Assembly: GCF_014805625.2 (NCBI RefSeq)
Contig: NW_023998452.1
Span: forward strand, 912,308 to 976,307
Direction of reading: 5' to 3'
Origin: Glossina fuscipes
Taxonomy: Eukaryota > Arthropoda > Insecta > Diptera > Glossinidae
Length of the DNA stretch: 64,000 bases
Shown here: positions 46,665-59,711 of the stretch, piece after piece
Layout of the letters: every line of letters starts with the position of its first letter
Numbering within the stretch: the first letter of the stretch is position 1
Position numbers and translations under genes: made by a program
The notes under the pieces: generated by a model
The model's input: the letters and a program-made list of their open reading frames with translations, nothing else
The model's database searches: none
Told to the model about the DNA's origin: nothing

Positions 46665-47462
46665 GACTTTATTTATTTATTTATTCCACTTATACAAGAA
46701 ACTCAGCTAAAACAAATTGGCAGTCGAGTTCAATTGACTCTTAAAGTAAATCTTAAATTAATTAATATTAAAACTTAGTATAAGTGCAATAAAACAAATA
46801 AGAAGGAAAAAAAAAAAGAAAAAAAGGATGTACACAACTAGCGTAGAGTCACAACCACAATCGGTACAGGACCAAATTGCAAGTGAACCCCTAAACTATC
46901 GCAAACATGCATAAGCTTGGCAACCGATAATAGTTAACTACAATTAACTTTCGACTCATAATAACATTTTAAGGTTAAAAGTTAGTTCAAGTACGACATA
47001 GGTAAATCGCGCGTATTAAGCAATGTTGCTTTAATGGACTTTAAAGAGTCCGTTAATGAGATTAAGTGTTAGACGTCATTTAGGTTCTTGCAAACAACTC
47101 TGAGCGGGTTAATCAGTTCGTAATTATATTTGCATTGACTAAGCTTTATCAAGATAAAGTGTCTAGAGAAGCGGTTAGGGACATTAAAGCCTATCTCACG
47201 AAGTAATGTGGGCGAGTCAATTGTACCATTTACTAATTTGATTACGAAGGAAATCCAGTGACGGTAAGGATAACAGAAGCAACCTATTTTCATAGGGTGG
47301 AAGAGGGGCAATCGGGTCCCAACCCAAATTCCTAAGGGCAAACAGCAAGAATTGCTTTTGAACAGATTCAATTGAATCCACATAGCACATATATGAAAGA
47401 GACCACACAGAGGCATACTCAAGTATAGGTCTAAGCATTGCTATTTGAAACCGATACCTTAA
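46665..47462 (-). mobile_element. 5'-truncated non-LTR retrotransposon (jockey/CR1-like)
   Basis: On the minus strand a reverse-transcriptase C-terminal coding segment (47462 to about 47069) is followed by a 3' untranslated region of about 390 bp. This ends in an AATAAATAAATAAATAAA tail (46668-46685). Tetranucleotide-like tails and 5' truncation are typical of jockey-superfamily LINEs. I found no target-site duplication flanking it, so the 5' junction may be further rearranged. Confidence 0.75.
47069..47462 (-). pseudogene. Reverse transcriptase C-terminal fragment, frameshifted
   Basis: From about 47460 the frame reads YRFQIAMLRPILEYASVWS, then IESVQKQFLLFALRNLGW, then LPPYENRLLLLSLPSL. These are the blocks after the catalytic YADD in jockey/CR1-type polymerases (V-RPILEYAS-VWSP, RIESVQKKF--FALR, LPPYE-RL-L--L-SL). 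Near 47240 the frame shifts, and the continuation reads FVIKLVNGTIDSPTLLREIG, FNVPNRFSR and NYELINPLRVVCKNLN before the stop. The catalytic motifs lie upstream and are absent. Confidence 0.85.
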
Positions 47463-48124
47463 CTATATCATTCATAAAAGTTAAGCAATAGTAATAATAA
47501 TAAGTTAAGGAATAATAATCTTTTGTAGCTGGCTTAGAAAAAAATAATAAATCTTAAAACTGACATACCGACAGCTACTATGTGAGGGATTGACCTCAGG
47601 GGAAAATAGCTTTACTGGTATTCGATCTTTTCGAAAATTTTAGTTGTTGCTATACGCCTTAGGGCAATTAAGCATTTTGGTGCCCTCAAACATAATAAGC
47701 ATTTACAGTTAGTTTTAAGAGGGCTACTTTCAGTCCATTAGTAAGGGAAGCGCATTTGTTTCCCTTTCAAATTTTTTTCACTTAGAGGATCATCCCCACA
47801 TGTACAACACGGTGATGTTCAAGACCAAGTGAGGAGTGAGAGGTAGGTAGTAGAGAGAGGTGTTGATTCCATGCCACTGTAGCTAAGACCATAAATCAAT
47901 CGCAATTAAAGTGTGTATTATTGCATTGATGATTTAATCCAGAGGGGAATGTCGACTTAATGGGCGCACTTCTTTGACTACGTGGCTAAAATTACTATTG
48001 TACTACAAATGAAGCACAACATCGAACGACTTAGCCTCGTTCACATTTCCTTGAAACTATTCGAAACCTTTCTAGACGAATAACTTTTTTATGGTTTTAT
48101 ATCCTAAACCATGTATAATGCATT
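47463..48124. other. Gene-free DNA
   Basis: Nothing recognised. Confidence 0.45.
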
Positions 48125-48420
48125 TCGTGAGGAAGTATGCAACACCACGAAGAACTCAAGATAGATCTACCGATTACACCGATTACACCGATCGCGACGG
48201 AATCATTTTCTAAACCGATTTAAGTTTGTCCGTCCGTCTGTCTGTATGTCTTGCTTGTCTTTCTGCTTTCAACCTAGAGGCCGCAATTTATGAGATATTG
48301 CGATGAAATTCGATACCCTGACGTTTTGGGCTCAAGGATAAAAGCTAACTGACCAACTTTTTGTCCACTACCCATATAACATTTTACTTTGAAAAGTCAC
48401 CGTATAAATGGTTGTAGATT
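48125..48420 (-). repeat. Repeat family A copy
   Basis: GTATGCAACACC, CAAGATAGATCTACC, a GTCCGTCCGTCTGTCTG block, GAGATATTGCGATGAAATTC and TTTGGGCTCAAGG follow the order of the minus-strand copy at 12895. A 9-bp ACCGATTAC unit is duplicated near 48168. Confidence 0.6.
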
Positions 48421-49799
48421 GATGTATGGTACTTAATAGTGTTTCTACTTGTTTTTTTCCAATTGTCACTTTATGATAGTAAATATGAGTTGATAGCGTT
48501 AGTTTTGCTAAAGTTACGCGACTCCGTAGTCATTGAAAGGGAGGAAAAGAATGAATGAATAGTTTCCCTCATCTATTATGTATTCATGCATATACACATA
48601 AACATTGCATATATAAATAGGGTTCAAATAGCGAGCATCGACTGCAAATATTTAAAGAAATTCACATAGTTGGTTACCGAGTGTGCTATAACAATTGCTT
48701 AGAATACCGTCAATCTTTCTAGATAACATCTTTGTATAATCAAGTCATTGCTATCATTGCAAAAATAAATAAACCTTAAGTGCTATTATTATTATTATTA
48801 TTACTTTGTTTTTGCATGCAGCTACAGCCATATATACGAAAAACGGTAATGAATTGCCTTACTATATATAAAAATGCAATTAAAAACACATATAAATATG
48901 TTACTTTCAGCTGTTATTGAAAGTAAGCAATTCCGAATGCAGAGCAATAGAGCATTTAGTTGACTCTGTTGTTATCTTTTCATGAAAGCAGGCTTTTGCT
49001 GAAGTCTAGCAAAACAAACCAATCAGTGCAATGCGTCATGAGAAATGGATATTTTCTAAACATATGTATATATATATATAACTGTTTTTACATGAAATTA
49101 TAATTTTACTTAGAATTATTATGAAAGACACCTATAATAATATGTGTGCATGCGCATGTATATGTAATTTAACATCAAAATTATTATGACAGTCATAATC
49201 GTCATTAAGATGATTGCATCATTTTAATTAATTTAGTTTATTGTTCAGGTGCAATAATTTTCTAAGCTTATTATTGTTTATTGACAGTTAATAATTATAG
49301 TGTGTTATGAACACATCTGAATGAATCTTTTGTGTCAGAAATCATTATTAAAAGGGGAAGTGAAGAGTGAAAGCATTACTTTCATTTAATTAAATAAAAT
49401 TTCTTTACGCTTCCTTACGCTATACAAATAACCAAAAATCTTCAATATTCTCATTATGTGCAGCAACTTATAAGTAATAAACAAAAAAGAGAAAGCAACC
49501 TAACTAGATATCTTTTTAACAGTTGCATACATCATATCAAGCATCAAGTTGCATTTCATGTAATGCCGAAGGGATTATAATTAAACAGTACATCTACAAT
49601 TGGAAACATATCCGAAAATACCTTGCAGTCAATCATTCCTTTCGTCTTTTTCATTTACTTCACAATTCAATACATGATTAAAACTACTTACTACAGTTCT
49701 TCAATTATTTCACATTTTAATGCATGATGAACATTGCTTACTATTCGCTGTAAATTAAGTCATTATCTTGTATTCGATTTTAACGAGAGAAAAGCACGA
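48421..49799. other. Gene-free DNA
   Basis: A/T-rich with (ATT)n at about 48784-48802 and a TA block near 49068. Nothing else recognised. Confidence 0.5.
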
Positions 49800-50445
49800 A
49801 AGCACGAAATAAGAAAACTATAATCGCCTTTGACCTGAACTCCTACATGTGTTGGGTATAAAAGGGTATATTTTATTTAAAAAAAAATAAGTGTAAAAAA
49901 AGGAAATTTCGATACTCTCGATAATGTAAAGTGGGCATGGCCAATTTGTTAATTTTTCACAAATATTGTAGAATCAGCCACGAAAAACTTGATTGAAATT
50001 TTTATAGACGAGTTTTTCCTAGTTTTGAGCGATCTTTTGCCTTTGCGAACAACGCTCGTCTCAGTTTATGCTGTACCGTAGACATATTTTCCACACCAAC
50101 ATTCGCCCAAAATCTTCGATGTTTTCACTAAATTTGAAACCGATATCTATCTTACTGTTTTCAACCACAGTCTACATCAGGAGTTTTTAATATTAAAGGA
50201 ATAAATCCCTCAATTATAATATGTGTTAACTATGAAGAAAATTATAATAAATAAACACATGTGCTGTTGCGATTACATTATAAATTTGATCATCTCCAAT
50301 TAACGCGCACCTGGATGACCTAATTCTGCTCATACTAAAATTCTTAAAGAAGTTCCGATTATTCTTGATCAAGTCCCGAAAATAAAATATAATATTCCAG
50401 GCGGGCAGATGGACGGACATGCTTATGCAAATTCTTCATTTTTTT
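49800..50445 (+). repeat. Repeat family B copy 4
   Basis: AATAAGAAAACTATAATCGCC at the start, GTGGGCATGGCCAATTTG in the middle (compare GTGGGCGCGGCTGACTT at 36769) and GGGCAGATGGACGGACATGC near the end. Same orientation as the other three B copies. Confidence 0.55.
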
Positions 50446-52451
50446 TTGGCAAAACGAGTTTATGTCCAACCTCTCGATAATGGATGTGAAATTATGTTTT
50501 ATTCAAGCTACTATTCATTCATTGTCTTCTTTTCATACGAGAAGACGCTAAGCAGTCAGGCGTTTCTGTCTAAAGAATGGTAGTTTATTAAAGTCGCTAC
50601 GAGACGATGCATAATAAATATATGTTTTACAAATTATGAATAGACAATGATTTCTAATATGATAGGATATTCGTCAAATGGCGATGAACTGAAAGGCAAT
50701 TTGAAGAATCTGCAATGATAGCGGAAGGAAAAGCAATTTAGTGCGAGAGACAGTCTAGCCACGTAAATCCAAGAATAACAATTTGTGGCTAATTCTATCA
50801 AAGGGCTTATTAAGATTAGTTTACATAAAAACCATCTGTGAGCCTTACATCAGGACCTTAAGCACATTGCAAGTAAATTCAAAGGAGGCTAGTGCTAATG
50901 CTTGATCTGCGTTTCAGAAGAGCATGCTAGCAAAAGGAAATGATTGGCACACAGTATTGTTATTGCGTTAAATTGAATGCGCTCGTAATACATTACATCT
51001 GGCGACAATTCTATGGTTTTCAAAAAATCTATAACCGTTTCCAAAAGGTTGCTGTTCTTCCTCATAATGTTGTAGTTGTTCGCCCATCTTTAAATGAACT
51101 GTGAAAGATACATGCAACAGAGTGGTGAAGGTATTACTGGAACGCTTTCACGAATAGTCGAAAGGAGATGCATCTAGACCTTTGGGCAAAAGGATTCCAC
51201 AGCCGCTATACCGCCTCGCCGGAAATAATTATTCTACGAATAAATAAACAATTATTTATTTGGCATATTGGAATGGAAGAAGTATTAAAATAAAGTTTAG
51301 TTGAAAAAATCTGAAATTCAATCACGCCCACCAAGCGCGTCACAACTACCGCAGGGCACGAAAACGAGGGAACTAAACTAACTGTTTTGGGGAAAATAAT
51401 TTTTCTCTTCTCTTTCGACTGTGGTCAACATTTTCGTGCATAGTCTTCTGAAATGTGAAGAAATCTTCAACTTAGCGTAAGCATAGCGTAGCTTAGAGTA
51501 GATTCTCAGCTAAGCTAAGCAAGTTCAATATTGGAGAAGAAAGCTTCAGCACTGGCTCAGAAATTTGGAAAAATACTTCCCCACGACATTATACGCCTTC
51601 AAAGCAGGTATTGGCCTGAAAAAAGAAGCGCAAAAATATATTACGCACAGTATTCCCCCGCAATTAACAAAACGCAAACATGGACCTGAGATCTTGAAAC
51701 CGCTTTTACGAGAGCTTGCCTTTATCTCAATAACGTGCATATTTGAATCAATTATACCTTTGATGGACTCTTTACAGGAACTATTAGTTAGTACTTAACA
51801 AAGAAATTTTATTCTTACAAAAGTAAATGCAGCTATAATTATATCGCTTAATGTCTAACTGAGTGATGTCATCAAGTGATCAAATTTACAGAAAATATTT
51901 CAAAAATTGCTAAATACTGAAGACAGAGACATTAATCAATAAATGCTAGCTTTGATGCTTAAGAAAAATTCATTAAAATTAAAGCAACACTGACGTCATT
52001 TACTGTAAATAATGTGTATATGCCGTCGTTAACCCGAAACTATACAAGTTGCTTTTTAAAGAATAAAGTAATAAGCATTGACTACATTTCTTATCTGGCC
52101 GCAAAGTACGATATTACGGTCTAGACTTGTTGTTGTTATTGTGTAGAAATTCTCTAATATATTCATTCACAACTTCCGACATTTAACCCTGAAATTTGCT
52201 TGCCTCACTTATTTAGCAATATCTTCGCTTACAAATCTCTGAGCCAACCAAGCCACACAAGTCAAGCCAAGCCAGGTATATATTATTTTCACATTCATTG
52301 CACAACAAACAAGCGCTTTATGTTAGTATCCTAAATAGATAACTGAAAGAAGGAGTGCTTCGTACAACTATTTACTCACTTCAATTATCAGAGCTTGAAA
52401 GAAAGCAATACATTCAACCAAGAGGTTTACATTGTTGTATATCTAATATAA

Positions 52452-52501
<50 letters not shown>

Positions 52502-53429
52502 AACATTTTCTATACAATGTAGGATGTGTTTTACACGAGAGTTAAGTGCATTTACTAAACTAACCTCTACCTATATATATTTATTATTTCTTATAGTAAA
52601 TTCATTTGTTTAGAGTTTTGGTCAGTTTATTGTTGTTGTTGTTGCTGTTGTTATTGTGTTATATATTTTCATGTACATACGTTACAAACAAATTTTACGT
52701 TTAGATATTTTCTATACATTTTGTGTAATTTATGACTTGACGTTTTTCTTTCTTTTCTTTTTTTTTTTATTCTTTTGCTTCAACTTATTTCTCTTTCGTC
52801 ATGAAATTGCAAATTTAAAGAAACAAAAAAAAAAAAACAAAAAGAGTTGAAAAAAGAAATGAAAACAAAATTGCTATTCTAAAACAACATCGAGTAATGT
52901 TTTTGCGCTATAAAATATTCTTTTATATTTCTTTCATGCACGTGTACGTTGTTAGAAAAGAAGCTTGAAATGCCTCTTTTTCTTTTTCACTTTTTGTTGT
53001 TGTTGTTGTTGTTTTATTAATGCGAACTTAAAAAAGGAATGAAAATATTCTAACAAAAATTGTGAAAAGTTGCAAAAATTTAAATTTAAGAAAACTTTAT
53101 TTTACCTTAAGAGAGAACTTATGGCCACAAATGAAAAGCATGTATTTTAATTAAAATAATTTAACCTTAGGCTCTAAAAAATGGCTTTTTTTATCACTTT
53201 CTTTACAAAAACGCCAAAAAAAAACAAACAGAGACTTTATAATATATACATGTAGATGCATTCATCGCCAATATTCCAATAACACTGAGAAACATCTGTG
53301 CGTTGTTTTCATTTCCTGGCGCATTTAATTTGCCCTTCAAACAATTTTAAAAGCTTATATAATCGAACGAGGCCGGCAATCCAATTCTCGTATAATAAAA
53401 TTCTTCACCTGTTTTCTGAAATATTTTCC
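50446..53429. other. Gene-free DNA with microsatellites
   Basis: Contains (AT)n at 52456-52497, GTT tracts at about 52630-52655 and 52995-53013, and A/T runs. Frames up to 77 codons show no domain. Nothing else recognised. Confidence 0.5.
52456..52497. repeat. (AT)n microsatellite
   Basis: About 21 perfect AT units. Confidence 0.95.
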
Positions 53430-53720
53430 ATGTAACTACTTTTACAGTACAAGGTGCTGTATTGGTAGGGATTGGAAAAAAATCCAGCCCATTTTCAACA
53501 GAGTTCGTGGTTGCATGAAAAGTTGTCTGCTTATGTCATATCTAGAAAATTTCAATTTATAATTTGAGCATAAAAAACATGGACAAGCTTGAGAGAGATA
53601 AAAGGACGGATGGACAAAGATGGTTAAATCAGAATGACTTCCCGAATCGATTGATATAAAGCAAGAAGAATTATCCTCAACTTACTTCCGGCGTTACATA
53701 TATCTTTTATTTTCACAAGC
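53430..53720 (+). repeat. Repeat family A fragment
   Basis: ACAAGGTGCTGTATTGG near 53450 matches ACAAGGTGCTATAATTT at 27244, which lies in a minus-strand copy. A GGACGGATGGACAAAGATGG block is shared with 54348 (GACAGATGGACAAAGATGC). The orientation of the first block relative to the rest is uncertain. Confidence 0.4.
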
Positions 53721-54239
53721 ATAGCGTAGCCGTATCATAAAGGACTGTAAAGTACACACAAAAAAATTTTCTTCAGAAGCTAAGATAAACAAACAGGTCT
53801 GATAAACTCCCTCCATTAGCCATATTTTTCTCTTTTGTCACAGCGTTAAATGTTGCAAATTTTTAAGGACATTTTTTCGTGTTTACTGAAGCGCAAAACT
53901 CATCTATTGTTCAAGAAATATCCTGGTGGCCAAAGTTCCCAAAAGAAGTGAATTGAGACAAATCCTTGAGAATCTGCCAGGAACTCTTTATTCATAAGCA
54001 AACCTTTGCAATTTCTTCTATAAATTTCTATTTAATGTGGTAGAAAGTCGCCAGTTTAGTTAAATAACATACCGTATAATTAAAAGAGTCAATACGTTAT
54101 CTCAATTAATGTGTAGAATACAAAAAGTGTTCGTTTTAGACTGAATTCAATCTACAAGATTAGAGTTTACTAACACCTAAACGTATTTAATTTAATATAA
54201 TACGGAGAAAAGCATCTATAGTTAATTATATAGAAACGT

Positions 54240-54480
54240 TTCAAAATAAAGCTTTATATAGGGATTGCTCGAGAAAACGGTCCAGGCTCAACGATTTTTA
54301 AAGGCGTTTCATCGAAACATTGAACACAAGCAAAGAAGACTGACAGATGGACAAAGATGCTTAAGCCAAATCGGAATATGATTATGAATTGTTCGATGTA
54401 ATAAATATTGGGTCTATCTCAACACCTTCATGGTGCACACATCCGTAGAAGTGGTGTAGAGTAGAAAATTGTACATATAA
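54240..54480 (+). repeat. Repeat family A fragment, 3' part
   Basis: GACAGATGGACAAAGATGCTTAAG, a GGGTCTATCTCAACACC block and a terminal AGAAGTGGTGTAGAG match the 3' end at 55785-55925. Confidence 0.55.
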
Positions 54481-54794
54481 GTCGAAAGGAATTATTTTAT
54501 GTGCAAAACAAGGTAAATGGAAAACAACCATAAATTTACTTCTTTTTAGTTATTTACTGAATATTTAAAATAAGCAACAAATTTAATAAAACATATGACA
54601 AAAATAACAATTTAATCATAGTAAACTAAAAAAAAAGAGTGATTCAATTAATTTTAAAATAAGAAAATTAAACGTAAAAACTTATGTATTTCATAGAAAT
54701 ACCACAAAAAAGTGCTCTCTCTCTTCTTTCAAATAAAAAAACTTATAATTTGTATTTATTTTTTGTTTACAACATGTCGTAAATGTTAGAAAAC

Positions 54795-55230
54795 AAGTGA
54801 AAATATTATAGTCGAGCTAGACCGATGGTTAAATACCCTATACACAATTCTTATTTTTCCTACCGAAAACAAAAATTATATCCTATTTTTATTGGAACTT
54901 CCTATTATGGAGTCTTTGCAAATAAAGGCTTAGTTTCTGAAGGAACCTTGTGTACCCAAGCGGTTCAAAAATTGTGGTACAAAATTCAGCATATCGGAAA
55001 AATCTATCGCATCCAAAAAATAGGACGAGATGGTCCAAATTTGGTATAGTTAATTTTTTTTTATTTTAAATTACTATTGTGATCCGATTTTCAACACGAA
55101 AATTTGAGTTTTTTGCCATACGAATTTCGGTGTTCGTCATTTGAGTGGACGTTCAAAAAATTGCCCTAGCCGGTCCAAAGTTTCTGCATGTTACATACGT
55201 CCTCACAAACTTTATATACCCTGTACAACA
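54795..55230 (+). repeat. Repeat family A copy
   Basis: AAACAAGTGAAAATATTATAG, then GTCGAGCTAGACCGATGG, then CCCTATACACAATTCTTATTT, aligning with 4855 onward. It ends near TTCTGCATGTTACATACG, as at 5461. The spurious 74-codon frame here is repeat-derived. Confidence 0.6.
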
Positions 55231-55261
55231 ATTGGTTTAGGACATAATTAGCGTATTGCAA

Positions 55262-55935
55262 ACAAGTAAAAAAATTATGGTCGACTATTACCTACCCTAC
55301 ACCACTTCGCCTAATGGGAATTCTTATATGCGGTGATATTCAAAGAATAGACCTACGTGGTCCAAATTCGGTAAGCCAGATCTCTTTACCAACTTACTAT
55401 TATGAGCCATTTTTCATCACGAAATATTGGAAATTCGACTATATAAAGCTTCGGTTTCCTTAGGAATGATTATATGAGAAGAGACTCAAAAATTTGCTCC
55501 AGCCGGTTCAAAGTTTTCACATCAATTTAGAATGTCGATATACTTTCATTTAGCCACCTTTGCCGAGAAATTTTGAAAATTGGAAATTTCTTTCTTATAA
55601 TGACTTGTCAGAATGGGGCGTTAGATGGAGAGTGAATGAAAAAGTAGACCGATCCGGACCACTTTCATCAAGGCGTTCATCCTTGGGCCAAAGTACATCT
55701 GTGCACCAAATTGCATCAAAATATCTTAAAAATAGGAACCGGCAGCTTGAACACAAATATACCTGGCAGACTTCAAATGGACAGACAGACAGACAGGCTT
55801 AGTTCAATCTAGAAAATGATTCTGAGTCAATCGGTATAACAAAAGGTAGGTCTATCTTAAGCCCTTTCGGGTGTTCCATGCGACCGTATTAACTTAATAT
55901 ACGCTGTCTTACAAGTGGTGTAAGGTATAATGAAT
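55262..55935 (+). repeat. Repeat family A copy with both ends
   Basis: Begins AAACAAGTAAAAAAATTATG, then GTCGACTATT and CCCTACACCACTTCGCC. Contains the AATAGACCTACGTGGTCC block (the complement of those inside 12895-13965), and a GACAGACAGACAGACAGGC block. It ends AAGTGGTGTAAGGTATAATG. The GTGGTGTA end is roughly the complement of the TACACCAC start, so the repeat has short, imperfect subterminal inverted motifs. Confidence 0.7.
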
Positions 55936-58900
55936 TAGAAAAAAGTGCTTATAAAACTTGGTGGTATAAAAAATTTATGATATTAACGCTTTTTTCTGGA
56001 CAATTTTAAAGGGACCAAAGAATTGTATGGTTTTCATTTACATTATTTTAAAATGATAAATACCCGTTAAGTACCTCTCTGAAATGAACAGCGTTTCACT
56101 CAGCTGGCTCGGGTCGAATTGAATCGGGTTAGAAGAGCTTTTTCTCGAATTTCGAATTCTTTTTTAATAAGTTGAGTCTTTTGCTTTAGTGATTGATCAA
56201 AATCGTTCGAAGAATTATTGATCAAAGAGAGCGAAAATAAATGCGAAGCTCAGTACATACTAGATAAGCTTAGGCTATCTTTAATACTTTCACGTTCAAT
56301 AATAATATTCCGTTTATTCACCGAAACATTACCCCGAGTATAAAGGTGGAACCAAAGGTGGAAAGGTGGAATTCGTAATAATCGCAAGGTGGAATTAGCG
56401 CAAAATACCTGTAGTTGTCTTAATTTTTTGTTTGTTTCATTAAACCCACATTTGTTCATTAACCCTGCCTCTTTGTCAATTATTCTACTAGTGTGACCAC
56501 TACCGTAGTTGAGTGAATTTATTAGCATGCCTGATCGTCTGTACTTATAGTCTAGTACTATAATCAGCCAATCTCATCAGCATCCGTCTGATTCCTAATT
56601 GATCCGCCTATTCGTCAGTCTATTTTATTGTATTTATACATGAAATATAAGCTAATAACCAGCCGTTACGCACTAACGTTTTAAGGACAAACTATTTAAA
56701 TGAGTTACGCAAAGTAGGGAAAACCTATACAGAGAATAAGCTTATATATACATATAATGCAATTTGTTATTTATTTTAACATTAAACTTTCATTTCAAAA
56801 ATTTAATTTGAAAATTAAATTTAAAATTAATTTTTTATTAGGACTTCACAGCGAAATTCGTCTAGCGTCAGCAATATAGATAATAAGGAGTAAAAATTCA
56901 CACAGTTCATTAACAACTCTTCCCCAATAAGGATCGGTTTTACACTACGATGAATTACTGAATGTGATACAAAAAGTATCAACAGAAAACTATAATGCAA
57001 GGGTTGATATCGTGAGTACCTCAGATTCGCCTTATGATGAATGCAACTGCGTAAAGAAGCAATCTGAATCGTGTAATGGAACCGTCCATTGCAAGCAAAC
57101 AATAAGCATCATTAAATTGTTTACATGACACGCGAAAAAGAAAAAAAGAGTTCATAATTAGTCCTACATTGAGACAACTTAAGAAGACGGAAATTATCTG
57201 CGACTTTTGACAGAATGTTAAATCAAGCAAAAATGATGACGAAAAATCTCTTTGAATAAATTTCATTAAAAAGTCTATTTATTTCATTAAAAAGTCTATT
57301 TATTATAAAAAGTCTATTTAAAGGCCTTCCACGTTCGAAATTAGATAAATTGATCAGAAGTAAACGATGTTGGTAAGGATTTGTTAGTATCCCATCGTGA
57401 ACCACGTAAGACAAGTGTATCCCATGTATGTTAATCTATCTGTCAGTTATCGTTAAAAGTCAACGTCTATTCGGTAATGTATCAGTGTGTCCGTCGGTTA
57501 GTTCACTACTAACTATAATTGTTGAACTGATCACTAGATATTTTTTATTTTTATTTTTTTTTTTACGATACATGCCATACATATATCGTCCGTTTTTCTT
57601 CATCGAAAGAAACTAAGTTTTTCATCACTCTTACGACAGGAAGGCTAATGTAGTGCTTGCATTACATTACGTATTGCTCGCCACGCGCCTATAGTTCGAT
57701 ATGAGTTCTTTATCTATCCAAAAAAAATATAAGCTTCACTTGGAAAATGTATTTTTAGCTTAAAATGTATCGTCAAAGTTACAAATTGTTATTATTGCAC
57801 TTTTATCGCATTGGTTTTAAAAATGCAAAAAAAATTTACTTAATTATATTTAGTTTTTCATTGCTAGTGCAAAAGTTATTATAAGAAAATAAATTGCAAG
57901 TAAGTTAATCCGATAACAAATATTGAAAAGAAAATTCCTTTCTTCCCTTTCAAGTAAAAAGTAACAGAAAATTTTCTACTACTTAAGTAGTGTTAGCAGC
58001 TTAACTATATACAGTAAATGGAATTTTATCAGAGCAGCAGAGTAAGGCGCGGCGAATGTAATAAATAAAAATCTCATTCAAGCATTGCCGAGTAATTAAA
58101 GAGTGTGAACGAACAGCCAAACGGTCCGTGCGTCGTTCTGTTCATGTTCGCTTGCTTGTCTAACTAAGTTATCTTTGCTTTAAGAAAATTACGATAAACT
58201 ACGATAAATTGCGAATGCATTTAAATTAGTTTTCAATGCACACTGCACTCTGCATTCTGATGTTTGTTTAGAGTATATATGCGATGTTAATTAATGATTA
58301 AATTTTCAAACAAACATTTATCAATGTTTAAGTATATAACGGACCGTAAAGTGTACGTATACATTGTAAGCACAAAGGTGATTAAAGACTTTTTCTAATA
58401 TAATGTGCACAAATACACTTACTTACAAGCGTTGCCGTTGTTCTTGGCGTTGGCAGTGATAGCGGTTTTTTGTATTTCGTTTCATAACTGTGATTGACAG
58501 GCGATGTTTTTTTTTTTTTACCGGTATTATTACTTTTTGTAAGCCGATATAAAACCAATAACTCAGAGATTTCATTGAACTTGAATTTAGCGATTAATCT
58601 ATGTCCGCTTTACAACGAACTTAACTTGTCTTGCTTGAGTTAATTAATTTAGCCTAAGGAGTTAATAAGTACAAGTGCAGTGCCAATGACGTGACCTGAT
58701 CCAAGAACCAGAAGGAAAAATAAATATAACTCTACTGAATTCACAGCAGACCTGAAATTGCGTAGGCCTCTACGGAATTATCGATTGAGTTCACAAAACA
58801 GCAAAAATTGCAATGCGGACTTAAGCATGGACAAATCGGTATTGTGATAACTCAAATTTATATGAGAACCATAGGTTGTTTATTTAGGAGGTTGCCAGTC

Positions 58901-59711
58901 CAAATTGTCTTTAGATTTTCTTCTCATATTGGTTTTATAAGATTGGTAGAAGGTAGACAAAGACGAATTAATCAGAATTGAGATTCTCGCTAATTCTCCA
59001 CTGAAATCTGGCAAGAATGACAAGCTGCGCTTTTTTATTCATACACGGGTAATAGCAGGCGTGGCATGAGCAAATGGTGACTCCAACAAGAATCGAGTGT
59101 AAAGGGAAGATCAGGATGTGCTACCTGAGAAATGCATATAATAGGTATCTGAAGGCTTGGAGAATGCGATGGTGGTAATTAAATAAATTTTAATTAACCA
59201 AAGGAATCGAAATAAACTGTGAAGCTACTATCCCAATAAGCACTGCTGAGGTGCCATTGACTAGAGGCTCCCTGCGTAGAACCTAACTTCCTTTATCTTT
59301 ATTACTTCCATGGTCTATCACAAGCTCCCAAATTCATTCATGGATGTCAAGAAATGAGAACTTCCTGCATGAAAGGTTTCGAAGCCAATAACAGGACCAC
59401 AATGTAGGTTTAAATCCTTACAGTATGACTATTCTGCGATTTAATCCGAAAGATCATGATGATTAAAAGTCTGAAGCTGAATTGCTTCCCTATGCCAATA
59501 TAATCGATGTATGAATTTCATATCGCCGTTTTCTGAGAGAGTGTGTAAACATCACGTTATGGCGCTGAGAATAAAAGTTTTTAAGTTATATGCGAGTGTT
59601 TACGCTGAGACAGTGAAGTGCACGCAGTATACGTATGCTTGAACTTTGAATAGGCGTGCTTCTATGCTAAAAAAACGCCTTTGCGAAAAACTTCCTAAAA
59701 TGGGTAATTGA
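55936..59711. other. Gene-free DNA
   Basis: Small repeats only: AAGGTGGAA four times at about 56344-56395, and a 21-bp unit at 57268-57317. Poly-T at about 58507-58519. No gene recognised. Confidence 0.5.
57268..57317. repeat. 21-bp tandem repeat, 2.5 copies
   Basis: TTTCATTAAAAAGTCTATTTA twice, then a shortened TATAAAAAGTCTATTTA. Nearly identical units suggest a recent slippage event. Confidence 0.8.
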
